Assembly (NCBI RefSeq): GCF_003122365.1
Contig: NZ_CP029254.1
Span: 3,048,501-3,112,500, forward strand
Length of the DNA: 64,000 bases
Source: Streptomyces spongiicola
GTDB taxonomy: Bacteria; Actinomycetota; Actinomycetes; Streptomycetales; Streptomycetaceae
Direction of reading: 5' to 3'
The position numbers and the translations under genes were made by a program. This document shows positions 55,193 through 62,742 of the stretch, piece after piece. Positions within the stretch are counted from its first letter, which is position 1. Each line of letters starts with the position of its first letter. The notes beneath the pieces are model-generated. The model worked only from the letters and a program-made list of their open reading frames with translations. It made no database searches and had not been told where the DNA came from.

Positions 55193-56380
55193 CTACGCAG
55201 GCAGGCGCCAGCTCGGGCCGTCGGGGGCGCCGAGCCAGACGTGTTGCGCGTCCGGGGTGACGGTGAGACCGAACTCGGTGGGGTCGGGGGAGCCGGCGGC
55301 GTGCCACGGGGCGAGTGCCTGCTCGACGGCGTCCCACAGCAGCACCGGGCCGCCCTGCCGTACGGTCCACCCCTCGCCGTCCGGGGTGAGGACGGCGAAT
55401 GCGCCGTTGCCGGCGTCGAGCACGTACGTGTTCACCGTGCCGTCGTCGGTGGGCATGGAGAAGTAGCGGGCGTGCGGCAACGCGAGCTGAGCGACGAACC
55501 CGCTGTCGGGCGCGGTCAGAACCTCGGGGCCGTAACGGGTGTCGCGGTTGGTGCCTTCGTCCGGTGCCGGGAGCATTCCGAGGCTTTCCGGTGCGTCCTG
55601 CTGTCGAGCGATCATGAAACTCGGGTCCCTGGAAAGGAACCGGCCGTGCGCGGTGTGCCCGTCCTCGACGGTCAGTCGTACGAGGCCGAGAGACCGCATC
55701 CAGCCGCGGAGCGTTGCGACGATCAGCCCGCCGGGGCGGGTCTGCCGCACCCATGCCGCGGGGATGCTGCGCACGCCCATGGTGGCGATGGTGCGGTCGG
55801 CCGGCGGGCAGCCGGGGGCGCCGTTGAGTCCGTCGCCGATCAGCAGCCGGGGGCGGTAGCCGCAGCGGGCGAGGTTCGTGCGGGCGCGTGCACCGACGTG
55901 CGGGTCGGTCTCGACGGAGGTGACGCGGACGTCGCCGAGGTGGTGACAAGTGAGTGCGGTTGAGTAGCCGGTGCCCGTCCCGTACTCCGTCACCGTGTGG
56001 TCGTCCTCGACTCGCAGGTCTTCCAGCATTCGTACGACCAGTGAGGGAAGGGTCGAGGATGAGGTCGGGTGCGCGTTGCTGACGGGCTGCGGGTCGGCCC
56101 AGTCGATTTCGCGGCCGCCGAACTGCGTGATCAGCGTCTCGTCGGCGTAGGCCAGCCGTAGCCACTCGTCGAGGCCGACGAGTTCGGGCGTGATGGGCAC
56201 CCACGTGGTGAGCCCCGGCGCGTCGGTCTCGGCGTAGAACCGGGGGACCAGCTCATGCCGGGGGACGGCCTCGACGGCGGCACGCCAGCCGGGCGAGTGG
56301 AGCCGGCCTGCGGCGGCGAGCTGGTCGGCGAGTTGCTGCCGCAGCCTGGCCGCGACACGGTCGACATCAGGTTCGGTCAT
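55193..56380 (-). CDS. tgmC: PIMT-like O-methyltransferase of the graspetide cluster
   Basis: 395 aa, ATG 56380, overlapping the end of the ATP-grasp gene by 14 bases. Similar to protein-L-isoaspartate methyltransferase: NAHPTSSSTLPSLVVRML (102-119, the Ser/Thr-rich active loop), SAM motif I TEYGTGTGYST (131-141) and VETDPHVGARARTNL. The C-terminal ~180 residues are the extension of the ATP-grasp-maturase methyltransferase family. In characterised graspetides of this architecture (fuscimiditide) the enzyme methylates a peptide Asp, which then closes to an aspartimide. The same is expected here but not shown. Confidence 0.88.
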   Translation of the reverse strand: MTEPDVDRVAARLRQQLADQLAAAGRLHSPGWRAAVEAVPRHELVPRFYAETDAPGLTTWVPITPELVGLDEWLRLAYADETLITQFGGREIDWADPQPVSNAHPTSSSTLPSLVVRMLEDLRVEDDHTVTEYGTGTGYSTALTCHHLGDVRVTSVETDPHVGARARTNLARCGYRPRLLIGDGLNGAPGCPPADRTIATMGVRSIPAAWVRQTRPGGLIVATLRGWMRSLGLVRLTVEDGHTAHGRFLSRDPSFMIARQQDAPESLGMLPAPDEGTNRDTRYGPEVLTAPDSGFVAQLALPHARYFSMPTDDGTVNTYVLDAGNGAFAVLTPDGEGWTVRQGGPVLLWDAVEQALAPWHAAGSPDPTEFGLTVTPDAQHVWLGAPDGPSWRLPA

Positions 56381-57335
56381 GGGTACCTCGTTCCAGTAGG
56401 TCAGCGAGGGCCGCGGTCAGGGGCAGGCCGGTCGGCGGTTCCAACCATGCCCACTGTCCCGACGGGTTGCACTCGATGAACGTCCACTCGCCGGATGCGG
56501 ACAGGGTGAAGTCGAACGCGCCGAAGACGAGACCGAAATGCACCAGGTACGAGCGGATCGCGCGCGCAACGGCCGGTGGCGTCGTGATCGGCGTGTAGGT
56601 GTGAGTGCTGTAGTCGGTGCGCCAGTCGAGCAGGTCGCAGTCGATGCGTACCGCGAATATCTGCTCGCCGATCACGGTCACGCGAACGTCGGCTGCCTTG
56701 TCCGTGCGCGCCTGGAACAGGTGCATGGTGCCGGAAACGCCTTCGTCGATCTCATCGGCGGTGACCTCGGCGACGGGCAGGGTCTGCGCCTTGCCGTCGA
56801 CGAGGTAGAGCGGCACGGTCAGCGGTTTGAAGATGACCGGGCCCTGATCCTTGATGAAGGCGCGCGCGTCGTCGGGTCGGTTCGTGATGAGCGTGGGCGG
56901 CAGGGTGAAGCCGCACGCTGCCGCGGCGGCGAGGCCGGCGGGCTTGTACTCGGCGTCGCCGATGCGGTTGGGGTGGTTGACGTAGCGGCAGTCAGGCAGG
57001 GAGGCGAGTACGCCGCCGAGTCCGTAGCGGGCTTGCGCGACGGCGAAGCGGGCGTCCTGCGGGTCGAGGTGCGGGAAGGCGAACCCGGACGGGCGCCGGT
57101 AGTACAGCGCCCGTACGCCGCCAAGTTCGGCGACGCGGGTCGGGGTCGCCACGCTTCCGCCCCACCGTGCCGTGTCTCCGCCGATGTAGGCGGAGCACGA
57201 CAGGGTTGCGGGGAAGTCTCCGGAGTCGAGCCGCACGACCGGGACACCCCGGCCGTGCAACTCGGCGATCACGAGATCCGCGGTCGGGTCGTCAAGGTTG
57301 GTGACGACCAGTACCGGACGGGGTTCGGTGGTCAC
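56367..57335 (-). CDS. tgmB: ATP-grasp ribosomal peptide maturase
   Basis: 322 aa. GTG 57335 overlaps the precursor stop by four bases (GTGA). ATP-grasp ligase of the MvdD/PsnB/TgmB group: N-terminal PVLVVTNLDDPTADLVIAEL, HPNRIGDAEYKPAGLAAAAA, ATP lysine in GPVIFKPLTVPLY, VTVIGEQIFAVRIDC and the metal/ATP end block FTLSASGEWTFIECNPSGQW (Glu and Asn ligands). Forms ester or amide cross-links between Thr/Ser/Lys and Asp/Glu side chains of the precursor. Confidence 0.93.
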   Translation of the reverse strand: MTTEPRPVLVVTNLDDPTADLVIAELHGRGVPVVRLDSGDFPATLSCSAYIGGDTARWGGSVATPTRVAELGGVRALYYRRPSGFAFPHLDPQDARFAVAQARYGLGGVLASLPDCRYVNHPNRIGDAEYKPAGLAAAAACGFTLPPTLITNRPDDARAFIKDQGPVIFKPLTVPLYLVDGKAQTLPVAEVTADEIDEGVSGTMHLFQARTDKAADVRVTVIGEQIFAVRIDCDLLDWRTDYSTHTYTPITTPPAVARAIRSYLVHFGLVFGAFDFTLSASGEWTFIECNPSGQWAWLEPPTGLPLTAALADLLERGTHDRT

Positions 57336-57634
57336 TGGTCGGTGTCGTTCCCCGTGTCGCTGTCGGGCGAGTCGCTGTTGCGGTCACCTTGCCCAGTCGT
57401 GCCGGTGGGCGGGTTGGTGCCCGACGAGGTGCCGTGCCCCGGCGCCATCACGACCGTGCCCGCGGCGTCGAGGTAACGGGCGGTCTGTGTGCGGGCGTCC
57501 AGTTCGACGCGGGCGTACTGCGGGGCCTCGACCGCCGGGTACGGGGCCAGCCTGCGCAGTGCCCACGGCACGGGGGTCATGTGCCCTTGAGGCAAGGGGC
57601 TGCCGGTAGGGAATCGGTCTGCGTGGTTGAACAT
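57332..57634 (-). CDS. tgmA: Graspetide precursor (putative ATP-grasp-modified RiPP)
   Basis: 100 aa, ATG 57634 behind AAGAAGGG. The leader has the family motif PWALRRLAPYP (24-33 region), then YARVELDARTQTARYLDAAG (40-59). The C-terminal ~34 residues after GHG (66-68) are the likely core. They split in two: Thr/Ser at 69, 70, 71, 73, 77, 79 and 80 come first, and Asp at 84, 88, 91, 93, 97 and 99 follow, as expected for donor and acceptor side chains of ester macrocycles. The core contains no Asp-Gly pair. No protease or transporter is adjacent, so release and export are unknown. Confidence 0.9.
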   Translation of the reverse strand: MFNHADRFPTGSPLPQGHMTPVPWALRRLAPYPAVEAPQYARVELDARTQTARYLDAAGTVVMAPGHGTSSGTNPPTGTTGQGDRNSDSPDSDTGNDTDQ

Positions 57635-57816
57635 CGTGTGGCCCTTCTTCTGAGTGATCGGTCGGGTTGTGCGGTGCGAGACCCGCCCCGGTCGGTGCTC
57701 GACCTGTCCAAGGGCTGCGGGCGGATGGTCCGACCGGGGCGGGGTGGTGCCCGCGGCCTGCCGGGGGTGGTGCGGGAGAACCGTGAGCAGGTCGTCCCCG
57801 GCAGGGGGCGGAGTCT

Positions 57817-58308
57817 TCACAGGTAGATCTGCCGCTTGCAGTCCCGGCAGTACGTCTTGCCGCCGCGCGTCTCGGTCTGCCGGTGCTCACACGTCCGGGT
57901 CGCGGTCATCGCGCCACCCCGCCGGCAGTGCTGCGGCGTACGGGGCAGGTCCCCGGCGCGGTGCCCGGTGACGGCCGCCGGAACCGCCCCCGCGGGCAGG
58001 GCGCGCGGCGGGGGCACGTGGGCGGGAACGGCGAGGGTGGCGGACTGCACGGCGTGATCGCCGTACCCGTCCCGGCCGTGCGCCTGGAGGCGCACCATGT
58101 GGTCAAGCTCCGCGAGGCACGGACCACAGGCGTACACGTCCCCCGTCGCGCCGGGCGCGGCCACGGAACCGACCCACAGCACGGCAACGCCCTCACGGCG
58201 GCAGTACAGCCAACACGCCCCCGTCAGCCACGCGTTGCCGTCGCCGACCTGCGCGACCGGGGGCCACGCATCGCGCCACGGGCGCTCGACGGACGGGGCG
58301 AACATCAC
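57817..58308 (-). CDS. Hypothetical protein with C-terminal Cys/His motif
   Basis: 163 aa from GTG 58308 (GTGA overlap with the upstream gene; ATG 58305 equally possible). Visible features are CWLYCRREGVAVLWVGSV, YACGPCLAELDHMV and a C-terminal unit CEHRQTETRGGKTYCRDCKR, so it may bind zinc through C-x2-C pairs. I do not recognise the family. Third gene of a small overlapping set upstream of the graspetide genes; 182 bp separate it from tgmA. Confidence 0.65.
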   Translation of the reverse strand: MMFAPSVERPWRDAWPPVAQVGDGNAWLTGACWLYCRREGVAVLWVGSVAAPGATGDVYACGPCLAELDHMVRLQAHGRDGYGDHAVQSATLAVPAHVPPPRALPAGAVPAAVTGHRAGDLPRTPQHCRRGGAMTATRTCEHRQTETRGGKTYCRDCKRQIYL

Positions 58309-58580
58309 GTCGTACCCCCGCCCGCCGGCGTGAGTCCGGCCGGTTCCGCCGGGGGCCGCATCACCGCGTAGTCGCCGAAGTTCCGGCGGTAGCGACGGTG
58401 CCCCGTCTCCTGCGTGTGCTTGCGCTGCCACTCCTCGACCGGCCCCGGCCCGCTGTGCGTCCCGGACTCCGCGCCGCACTCGGCATCATCGCCGGACACA
58501 CATCGCACCGCGTACTCGGGCTCTGCCGTCTGGTCCTGCTCGATCGTGAACGGGACGTACCGGAACACGCGCCGGATCAC
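58305..58580 (-). CDS. DUF7848-type small protein
   Basis: 91 aa, GTG 58580 (GTGA overlap with the preceding gene). FRYVPFTIEQDQTAEPEYAV, CVSGDDAECGAESG, then EEWQRKHTQETGHRRYRRNF: a small Cys/His-containing fold common in Streptomyces next to XRE/DUF397 loci. The CVSGDDAECG and H-x-E-T-G-H elements look like a zinc site. Function unknown. Confidence 0.75.
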   Translation of the reverse strand: MIRRVFRYVPFTIEQDQTAEPEYAVRCVSGDDAECGAESGTHSGPGPVEEWQRKHTQETGHRRYRRNFGDYAVMRPPAEPAGLTPAGGGTT

Positions 58581-58801
58581 CGCGCCGCCCCCCTCTCGAT
58601 GACGGCCGCCAGCTCAAGGGCCACGGGGGCGGAGCAGTCGCCGAGGGTCACCAGGGCGTATCCGGCGCCGTCGGCACGCAACGGGGGACGAACGTCCATC
58701 GCGGGAAGCTGGATACCCGCCCGTCGCAGGGCTGCGCCGAGGGCGTCGCGCGCATCCTCCGCTTCCCTGATCTTCCCTGCCGTCCGCCGCTCCGTCGCCA
58801 T
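58577..58801 (-). CDS. Small hypothetical protein
   Basis: 74 aa, ATG 58801 (MATERRTAGKIREAEDA). An amphipathic N-terminal helix, then a short alpha/beta part GYALVTLGDCSAPVALELAA. I recall similar small proteins beside DUF397 genes but cannot name the family. First gene of the minus-strand set, divergent from the XRE regulator over 133 bp. Confidence 0.6.
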   Translation of the reverse strand: MATERRTAGKIREAEDARDALGAALRRAGIQLPAMDVRPPLRADGAGYALVTLGDCSAPVALELAAVIERGAAR

Positions 58802-58934
58802 GCCGTCCACTCCGTACGTGTCGCTTGTCCGCGTGCTCTGCGTGATTGCCTGCTCACACCTTGGCCGCGAAGTGCGTACGCTCAACAGGTCTGGAGCCAT
58901 TCCGACGGAAGCGGAATACCAGGGAGTTGAACAG

Positions 58935-59765
58935 GTGAGCGAGGAAGCCGACCAGGCACGAGAGCCCGCGAACGGTGCCGCGTACTTCGGGGAGGAGGTG
59001 AAGGCGTTACGGGAAGCGTTGGGACTGTCTCAAGAGAAGTTCGCCGACAGGCTCCACTACCAGCAAGCACAGGTCAGCAAGGTCGAGAACGGCACCGTGC
59101 TTGCCTCAGAAGCGTTCGCGGAAGCCATGGACCGAGTAGCCGGCACGCCAGGCACGTACGCCCGTCTACGCGCCAAGCTCAGCAAGCAGGGGCACCCGGA
59201 ATGGTTCGTGCCGTACATCGCCCTTGAGGAGTCCTCAAGCGGGATCACGGACTACTCGTGCACCTTCCTCATGGGCCTGTTGCAGACTCCGGAGTACGCC
59301 GCCGCCGTCATCCGCGCCGCTTTCCCACGAGAAACAGAGGATCAGATCAAAGACCGTGTGGAGCTACGCATAAGGCGGCAGGCCGTCATAGAGCGTGACG
59401 AACCACCGCTCTTGTGGGTCGTGATCCACGAGGCCGTCTTGCGTACGTGCGTCGGTGGCCTATCCGTCATGATCGCGCAACTTGAACACTTGGCGGTGCA
59501 GATGGAATCACCGCACGTCACGGTTCAAGTGCTCCCGTACAAAGCGGGTGCCTCGCCCAGCCACTTGCCGTTTACCCTGCTCGCGTTGAACAGCGCACCC
59601 CACGCGGTCTACACCGAGACCCCCACCCATGGTGGTCAAGTGGACGACACGCCTAGCGTGGTAGCGAAAGCCGTCGGCATGTTCGACCGGCTTCGTATGG
59701 CGGCACTGTCCGAGGAAGAGTCGCTAGCCCTGGTTCGCAAGATCATGGAGGATCACGCCAAATGA
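58935..59765 (+). CDS. XRE-family regulator with DUF5753 effector domain, TTA-containing
   Basis: 276 aa, GTG 58935 after GGGAG. HTH_31-type domain at ~17-70 (VKALREALGLSQEKFADRLH, then QAQVSKVENG), followed by the DUF5753 domain (~90-270) with GLLQTPEYAAAVIRAAF, HVTVQVLPYKAGASPSHLPF and SVVAKAVGMFDRLRMAALSE. Codon 25 is TTA (59007-59009), so translation should depend on the bldA tRNA. The gene uses more A/T-ending codons than its neighbours, a sign of transfer. Coupled by ATGA to a DUF397 gene; such pairs (WhiJ/BldB type) control development or act in a toxin-antitoxin-like way. Confidence 0.9.
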   Translation: MSEEADQAREPANGAAYFGEEVKALREALGLSQEKFADRLHYQQAQVSKVENGTVLASEAFAEAMDRVAGTPGTYARLRAKLSKQGHPEWFVPYIALEESSSGITDYSCTFLMGLLQTPEYAAAVIRAAFPRETEDQIKDRVELRIRRQAVIERDEPPLLWVVIHEAVLRTCVGGLSVMIAQLEHLAVQMESPHVTVQVLPYKAGASPSHLPFTLLALNSAPHAVYTETPTHGGQVDDTPSVVAKAVGMFDRLRMAALSEEESLALVRKIMEDHAK

Positions 59766-59971
59766 GCGCCACCCCCGACCCTCAGCTCATACGCTGGGTC
59801 AAGAGCACCCGCAGCGGCGGCGAGGGACAGTGCATCCAATGGGCCCCCGACCACGCGCGCGCCACGGGAGAGTTCCTGGTCCGTGACAGCAAGGACCCGA
59901 ACGGCCCGCACCTGACCCTGACCCGTGAGGGGTTCGCCGGTCTCGTGGAATTCGCCAAGCACCACGGGTGA
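59762..59971 (+). CDS. DUF397-domain protein
   Basis: 69 aa, ATG 59762 overlapping the XRE stop (ATGA). IRWVKSTRSGGEGQCIQWAP, then VRDSKDPNGPHLTLTREGF and FVEFAKHHG-type end: complete DUF397. These proteins bind and modulate the partner XRE/DUF5753 regulator. Confidence 0.93.
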   Translation: MSATPDPQLIRWVKSTRSGGEGQCIQWAPDHARATGEFLVRDSKDPNGPHLTLTREGFAGLVEFAKHHG

Positions 59972-60362
59972 CCCGCGCCCCCATCGGTCCCGAGTAACCG
60001 GCCCTCGCCACATCGCGGGGGCCGGTGCCGTATCGACGCCGGGCGCGTGATCCGCGCGCTTGCCTGCCTCGGTCACCCGCCAGTGCCGAAGGGGTGACCA
60101 AGGAGGGGTAGCACAGACACAGCATGGTTGACCTGCGCGTTTCCGCCTGTCAGTACCGGCGGGTTGCAAGAGGGTTAGAGACCGTGAGACATCCGGCACC
60201 CGCTAGCCGGCGTGCGGCACCGAGCGCCGGAGGCGCTCCATGGGCCACGGACACCGGGCCAGGCGGCCGGGCGGCGCCGGATGCGTCCGGATGGGGTCCG
60301 GCCGCCGGCCTCGCCGCTCGCTCCGGGACCGCGCCACCGGGACCGCTGCCGGGGGCGGACCC
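59972..60362. other. Spacer, no gene seen
   Basis: 391 bp. The first ~200 bp have mixed composition like the XRE/DUF397 pair; beyond ~60190 the sequence returns to high GC. No tRNA or attachment-site repeat was recognised. Confidence 0.45.
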
Positions 60363-61829
60363 TCAGGTGAGGCCCAGCGCCGGCATCGCGTAGGCGAAGA
60401 CGAAGACCGCGGAGACCACGTACATCGGGACCGGCACCTCGCGGCCGCGGCCCGCCGCCAGCCGCAACACGCTGAAGGCGATGAAGCCGATGCCGATGCC
60501 GTTGGTGATCGAGTAGGTGAACGGCATCATCACCATCGCCAGGAACGCCGGAACGGCGATGGTGAAGTCGCTCCAGTCGATGTCCTTGATCGACCCCGCG
60601 AGGATCAGGAAGCCGACCGCGAGCAGCGCGGGCGTCGCCGCCTGGGACGGGACCATCGTCGCCAGCGGCGTCAGGAACAGCGCCGCCGCGAAGAGCCCGC
60701 CCGTGACGACCGACGCGAGGCCGGTGCGCGCGCCCTCGCCGACGCCCGCCGTGGACTCGACGAAACAGGTGTTGGCGGAGGAGGAGGTGGCGCCGCCGGC
60801 GGCGACGGCGACGCCGTCGACGATGAGCACCCGGTTGATGCCGGGGAACTCGCCCTTCTCGTCGAGAAGCTTCGCCTCGTCGCCGACGCCGAGGATGGTG
60901 CCCATCGCGTCGAAGAAGCACGACAGCAGCACGGTGAAGACGAACAGCGCACCGGTGAGCAGGCCGACCTTCCCGAACCCGCCGAACAGGCTGACCTGCC
61001 CGACGAGCCCGAAGTCCGGCGTGGCGACGGGGTTGCCCGGCCACTCCGGCACGGTCAGGCCCCACGCCCGGCCGGGGAGCTGGGCGATCAGCTGGATGAC
61101 GACGGCCACCACCGTCATCGCGACGATGGAGAGCAGGATGGCACCGGGCACCTTGCGGATGATCAGCGCCAGCGTGAGCAGCGTACCGAGGACGAACACC
61201 AGGACGGGCCAGCCGGAGAGGTGGCCGGTGAGCCCGAGCTGGAGCGGGACGACGGTGTTGGCGGCGTCCGGGATGCGGGAGACGAAGCCGGAGTCGACGA
61301 GGCCGATCAGCATGATGAACAGGCCGATACCGATCGCGATGCCCTTGCGGAGGCCGAGGGGCACCGCGTTCATGACCCGTTCGCGCAGGCCCGTCGCCAC
61401 CAGCAGCATGACGACGAAACCGGCGAGGACCACCATGCCCATGGCGTCGGGCCAGCTCATGCGCGGGGCGAGCTGGAGCGCGACGACGGTGTTCACGCCG
61501 AGCCCGGCCGCCAGGGCGATCGGGACGTTGCCGATGACGCCCATGAGGAGCGTCGAGAAGGCGGCGGTGAGCACGGTGGCGGTGACCAGCTGGCCGCCGT
61601 CGAGCTGGTTCCCGTACATGTCCTCGGCGCTGCCGAGGATGATCGGGTTCAGCACGACGATGTACGCCATGGCGAAGAAGGTGGCGAAGCCGCCGCGGAC
61701 CTCACGGGCGATCGTGGAGCCGCGCTCGGAGATCCTGAAGTAGCGGTCGAGCCGGCCGGGGGCACGGGAGTCCGAGTCGGGCCGCTGCGGCTGCCGGACG
61801 TCATCGGGCGCGGTGGCCGTGGGGGGCAT
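60363..61829 (-). CDS. NCS2-family purine permease (AzgA/PbuG-like)
   Basis: 488 aa, ATG 61829. About 12-14 membrane segments with the AzgA-type motifs GGFATFFAMAYIVVLNPIIL, AAGLGVNTVVAL, CFFDAMGTILGVGDEAKLLD, SSSANTCFVESTAGVGEGAR. Proton-coupled uptake of adenine, guanine or hypoxanthine. Single gene. Confidence 0.93.
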   Translation of the reverse strand: MPPTATAPDDVRQPQRPDSDSRAPGRLDRYFRISERGSTIAREVRGGFATFFAMAYIVVLNPIILGSAEDMYGNQLDGGQLVTATVLTAAFSTLLMGVIGNVPIALAAGLGVNTVVALQLAPRMSWPDAMGMVVLAGFVVMLLVATGLRERVMNAVPLGLRKGIAIGIGLFIMLIGLVDSGFVSRIPDAANTVVPLQLGLTGHLSGWPVLVFVLGTLLTLALIIRKVPGAILLSIVAMTVVAVVIQLIAQLPGRAWGLTVPEWPGNPVATPDFGLVGQVSLFGGFGKVGLLTGALFVFTVLLSCFFDAMGTILGVGDEAKLLDEKGEFPGINRVLIVDGVAVAAGGATSSSANTCFVESTAGVGEGARTGLASVVTGGLFAAALFLTPLATMVPSQAATPALLAVGFLILAGSIKDIDWSDFTIAVPAFLAMVMMPFTYSITNGIGIGFIAFSVLRLAAGRGREVPVPMYVVSAVFVFAYAMPALGLT

Positions 61830-62029
61830 ACGAGTCCTCGTCGAGATGGTGCGTGGCTCACTCCGACCGACCGGCCATCCGAAGCTTGGAGATTGCTACG
61901 AAGAAAACCGATCAGACACAAACCGCTTCAGTATGAACAGATAAGGCCAAGATCGGTATCTCCGCGCGTAGAACCGCGTAGAACCCCCTGGTAGAAGGGC
62001 CACCCCGACCCTTGGCGGCATCCCTGGGA

Positions 62030-62280
62030 ACACCTCGGGAACTCCCCGCACCCTCCGTGAGGAGACAGCCCCACCGCCCCTCGGAACACCCCGGGGCACC
62101 CGGGAACACCCCGCCCCCCGGGGAACACCCCGGGAACACCCCGGGAACGACCGGGGAACGACTCGGGAACAGCCCAGGAAGATCCGATGACGCCCGGGAA
62201 CGCGACCCGCGGGCCCCGGAACACCCCGGGGGGTCTCGGCGGCGCCCCGGGGACGCCGCCGAGACCCCCGGGGGTGCCGC
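62030..62280. repeat. GGGAACACCCCGGG minisatellite
   Basis: GGGAACACCCC and GGGAACGAC units repeat about ten times with 11-14 bp periodicity, then merge into CCCCGGGG-rich DNA up to the DUF2530 gene. The 464-bp spacer 61830-62293 holds no gene; promoters of both flanking genes must lie at its edges. Confidence 0.85.
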
Positions 62281-62293
62281 CTAGACTGACCGC

Positions 62294-62557
62294 ATGGCGA
62301 AGTGGACCCCCAAGCACGAGGCACCCGAGCCCCTGGAGGGGCCGGTCGTCGCCACGATCACCGGCGGCACGATCCTCTGGTTCGCCCTCTTCGTGGTCCA
62401 GGTCCCCTTCTACGGCTGGTTCGCCGATCGCGGGCTGGACTGGTGGGTGTGGACCTGCCTGGCCGGCGGCGGGCTGGGCCTCCTCGGCATCTGGTACGTA
62501 CGCAAGCGCGACGCGGCCATCAGACGCGCCGAGGCCGCGTCCCACGGCTCCGGCTGA
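62294..62557 (+). CDS. DUF2530 small membrane protein
   Basis: 87 aa, ATG 62294. Two membrane helices (ITGGTILWFALFVVQVPFY; WVWTCLAGGGLGLLGIWYV) with a basic end YVRKRDAAIRRAE, the normal DUF2530 form. Conserved in actinobacteria next to NCS2/purine permeases; function unknown. Confidence 0.92.
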   Translation: MAKWTPKHEAPEPLEGPVVATITGGTILWFALFVVQVPFYGWFADRGLDWWVWTCLAGGGLGLLGIWYVRKRDAAIRRAEAASHGSG

Positions 62558-62742
62558 CGCGGACCGCGGCTCCCGCGCGGCGACCGGGCCCGCACGGCCG
62601 GGCCCGCACGGCCGGGGCCGACGCGGCCGGGGCGGGCGTGGACCGCGGCTCCCGCGCCGGGGCAGGAGCCGGGAGGTACCCGCGCCCTGCGGAACCGGGG
62701 GGCCGGGGGGTGGAGCGGCCCGCCTCGCCGTAACGTCGAGGC
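62558..62742. repeat. Short direct repeats between DUF2530 and P-type ATPase genes
   Basis: GCCCGCACGGCCGGG occurs twice (62588, 62602) and GGACCGCGGCTCCCGCGC twice (62562, 62640). No gene. Confidence 0.7.

Noticed and set aside
59972..60362. tRNA gene or attachment site beside the XRE/DUF397 pair
   Set aside because: No cloverleaf or CCA-type end and no matching direct repeat at the other side of the graspetide region could be found by eye.
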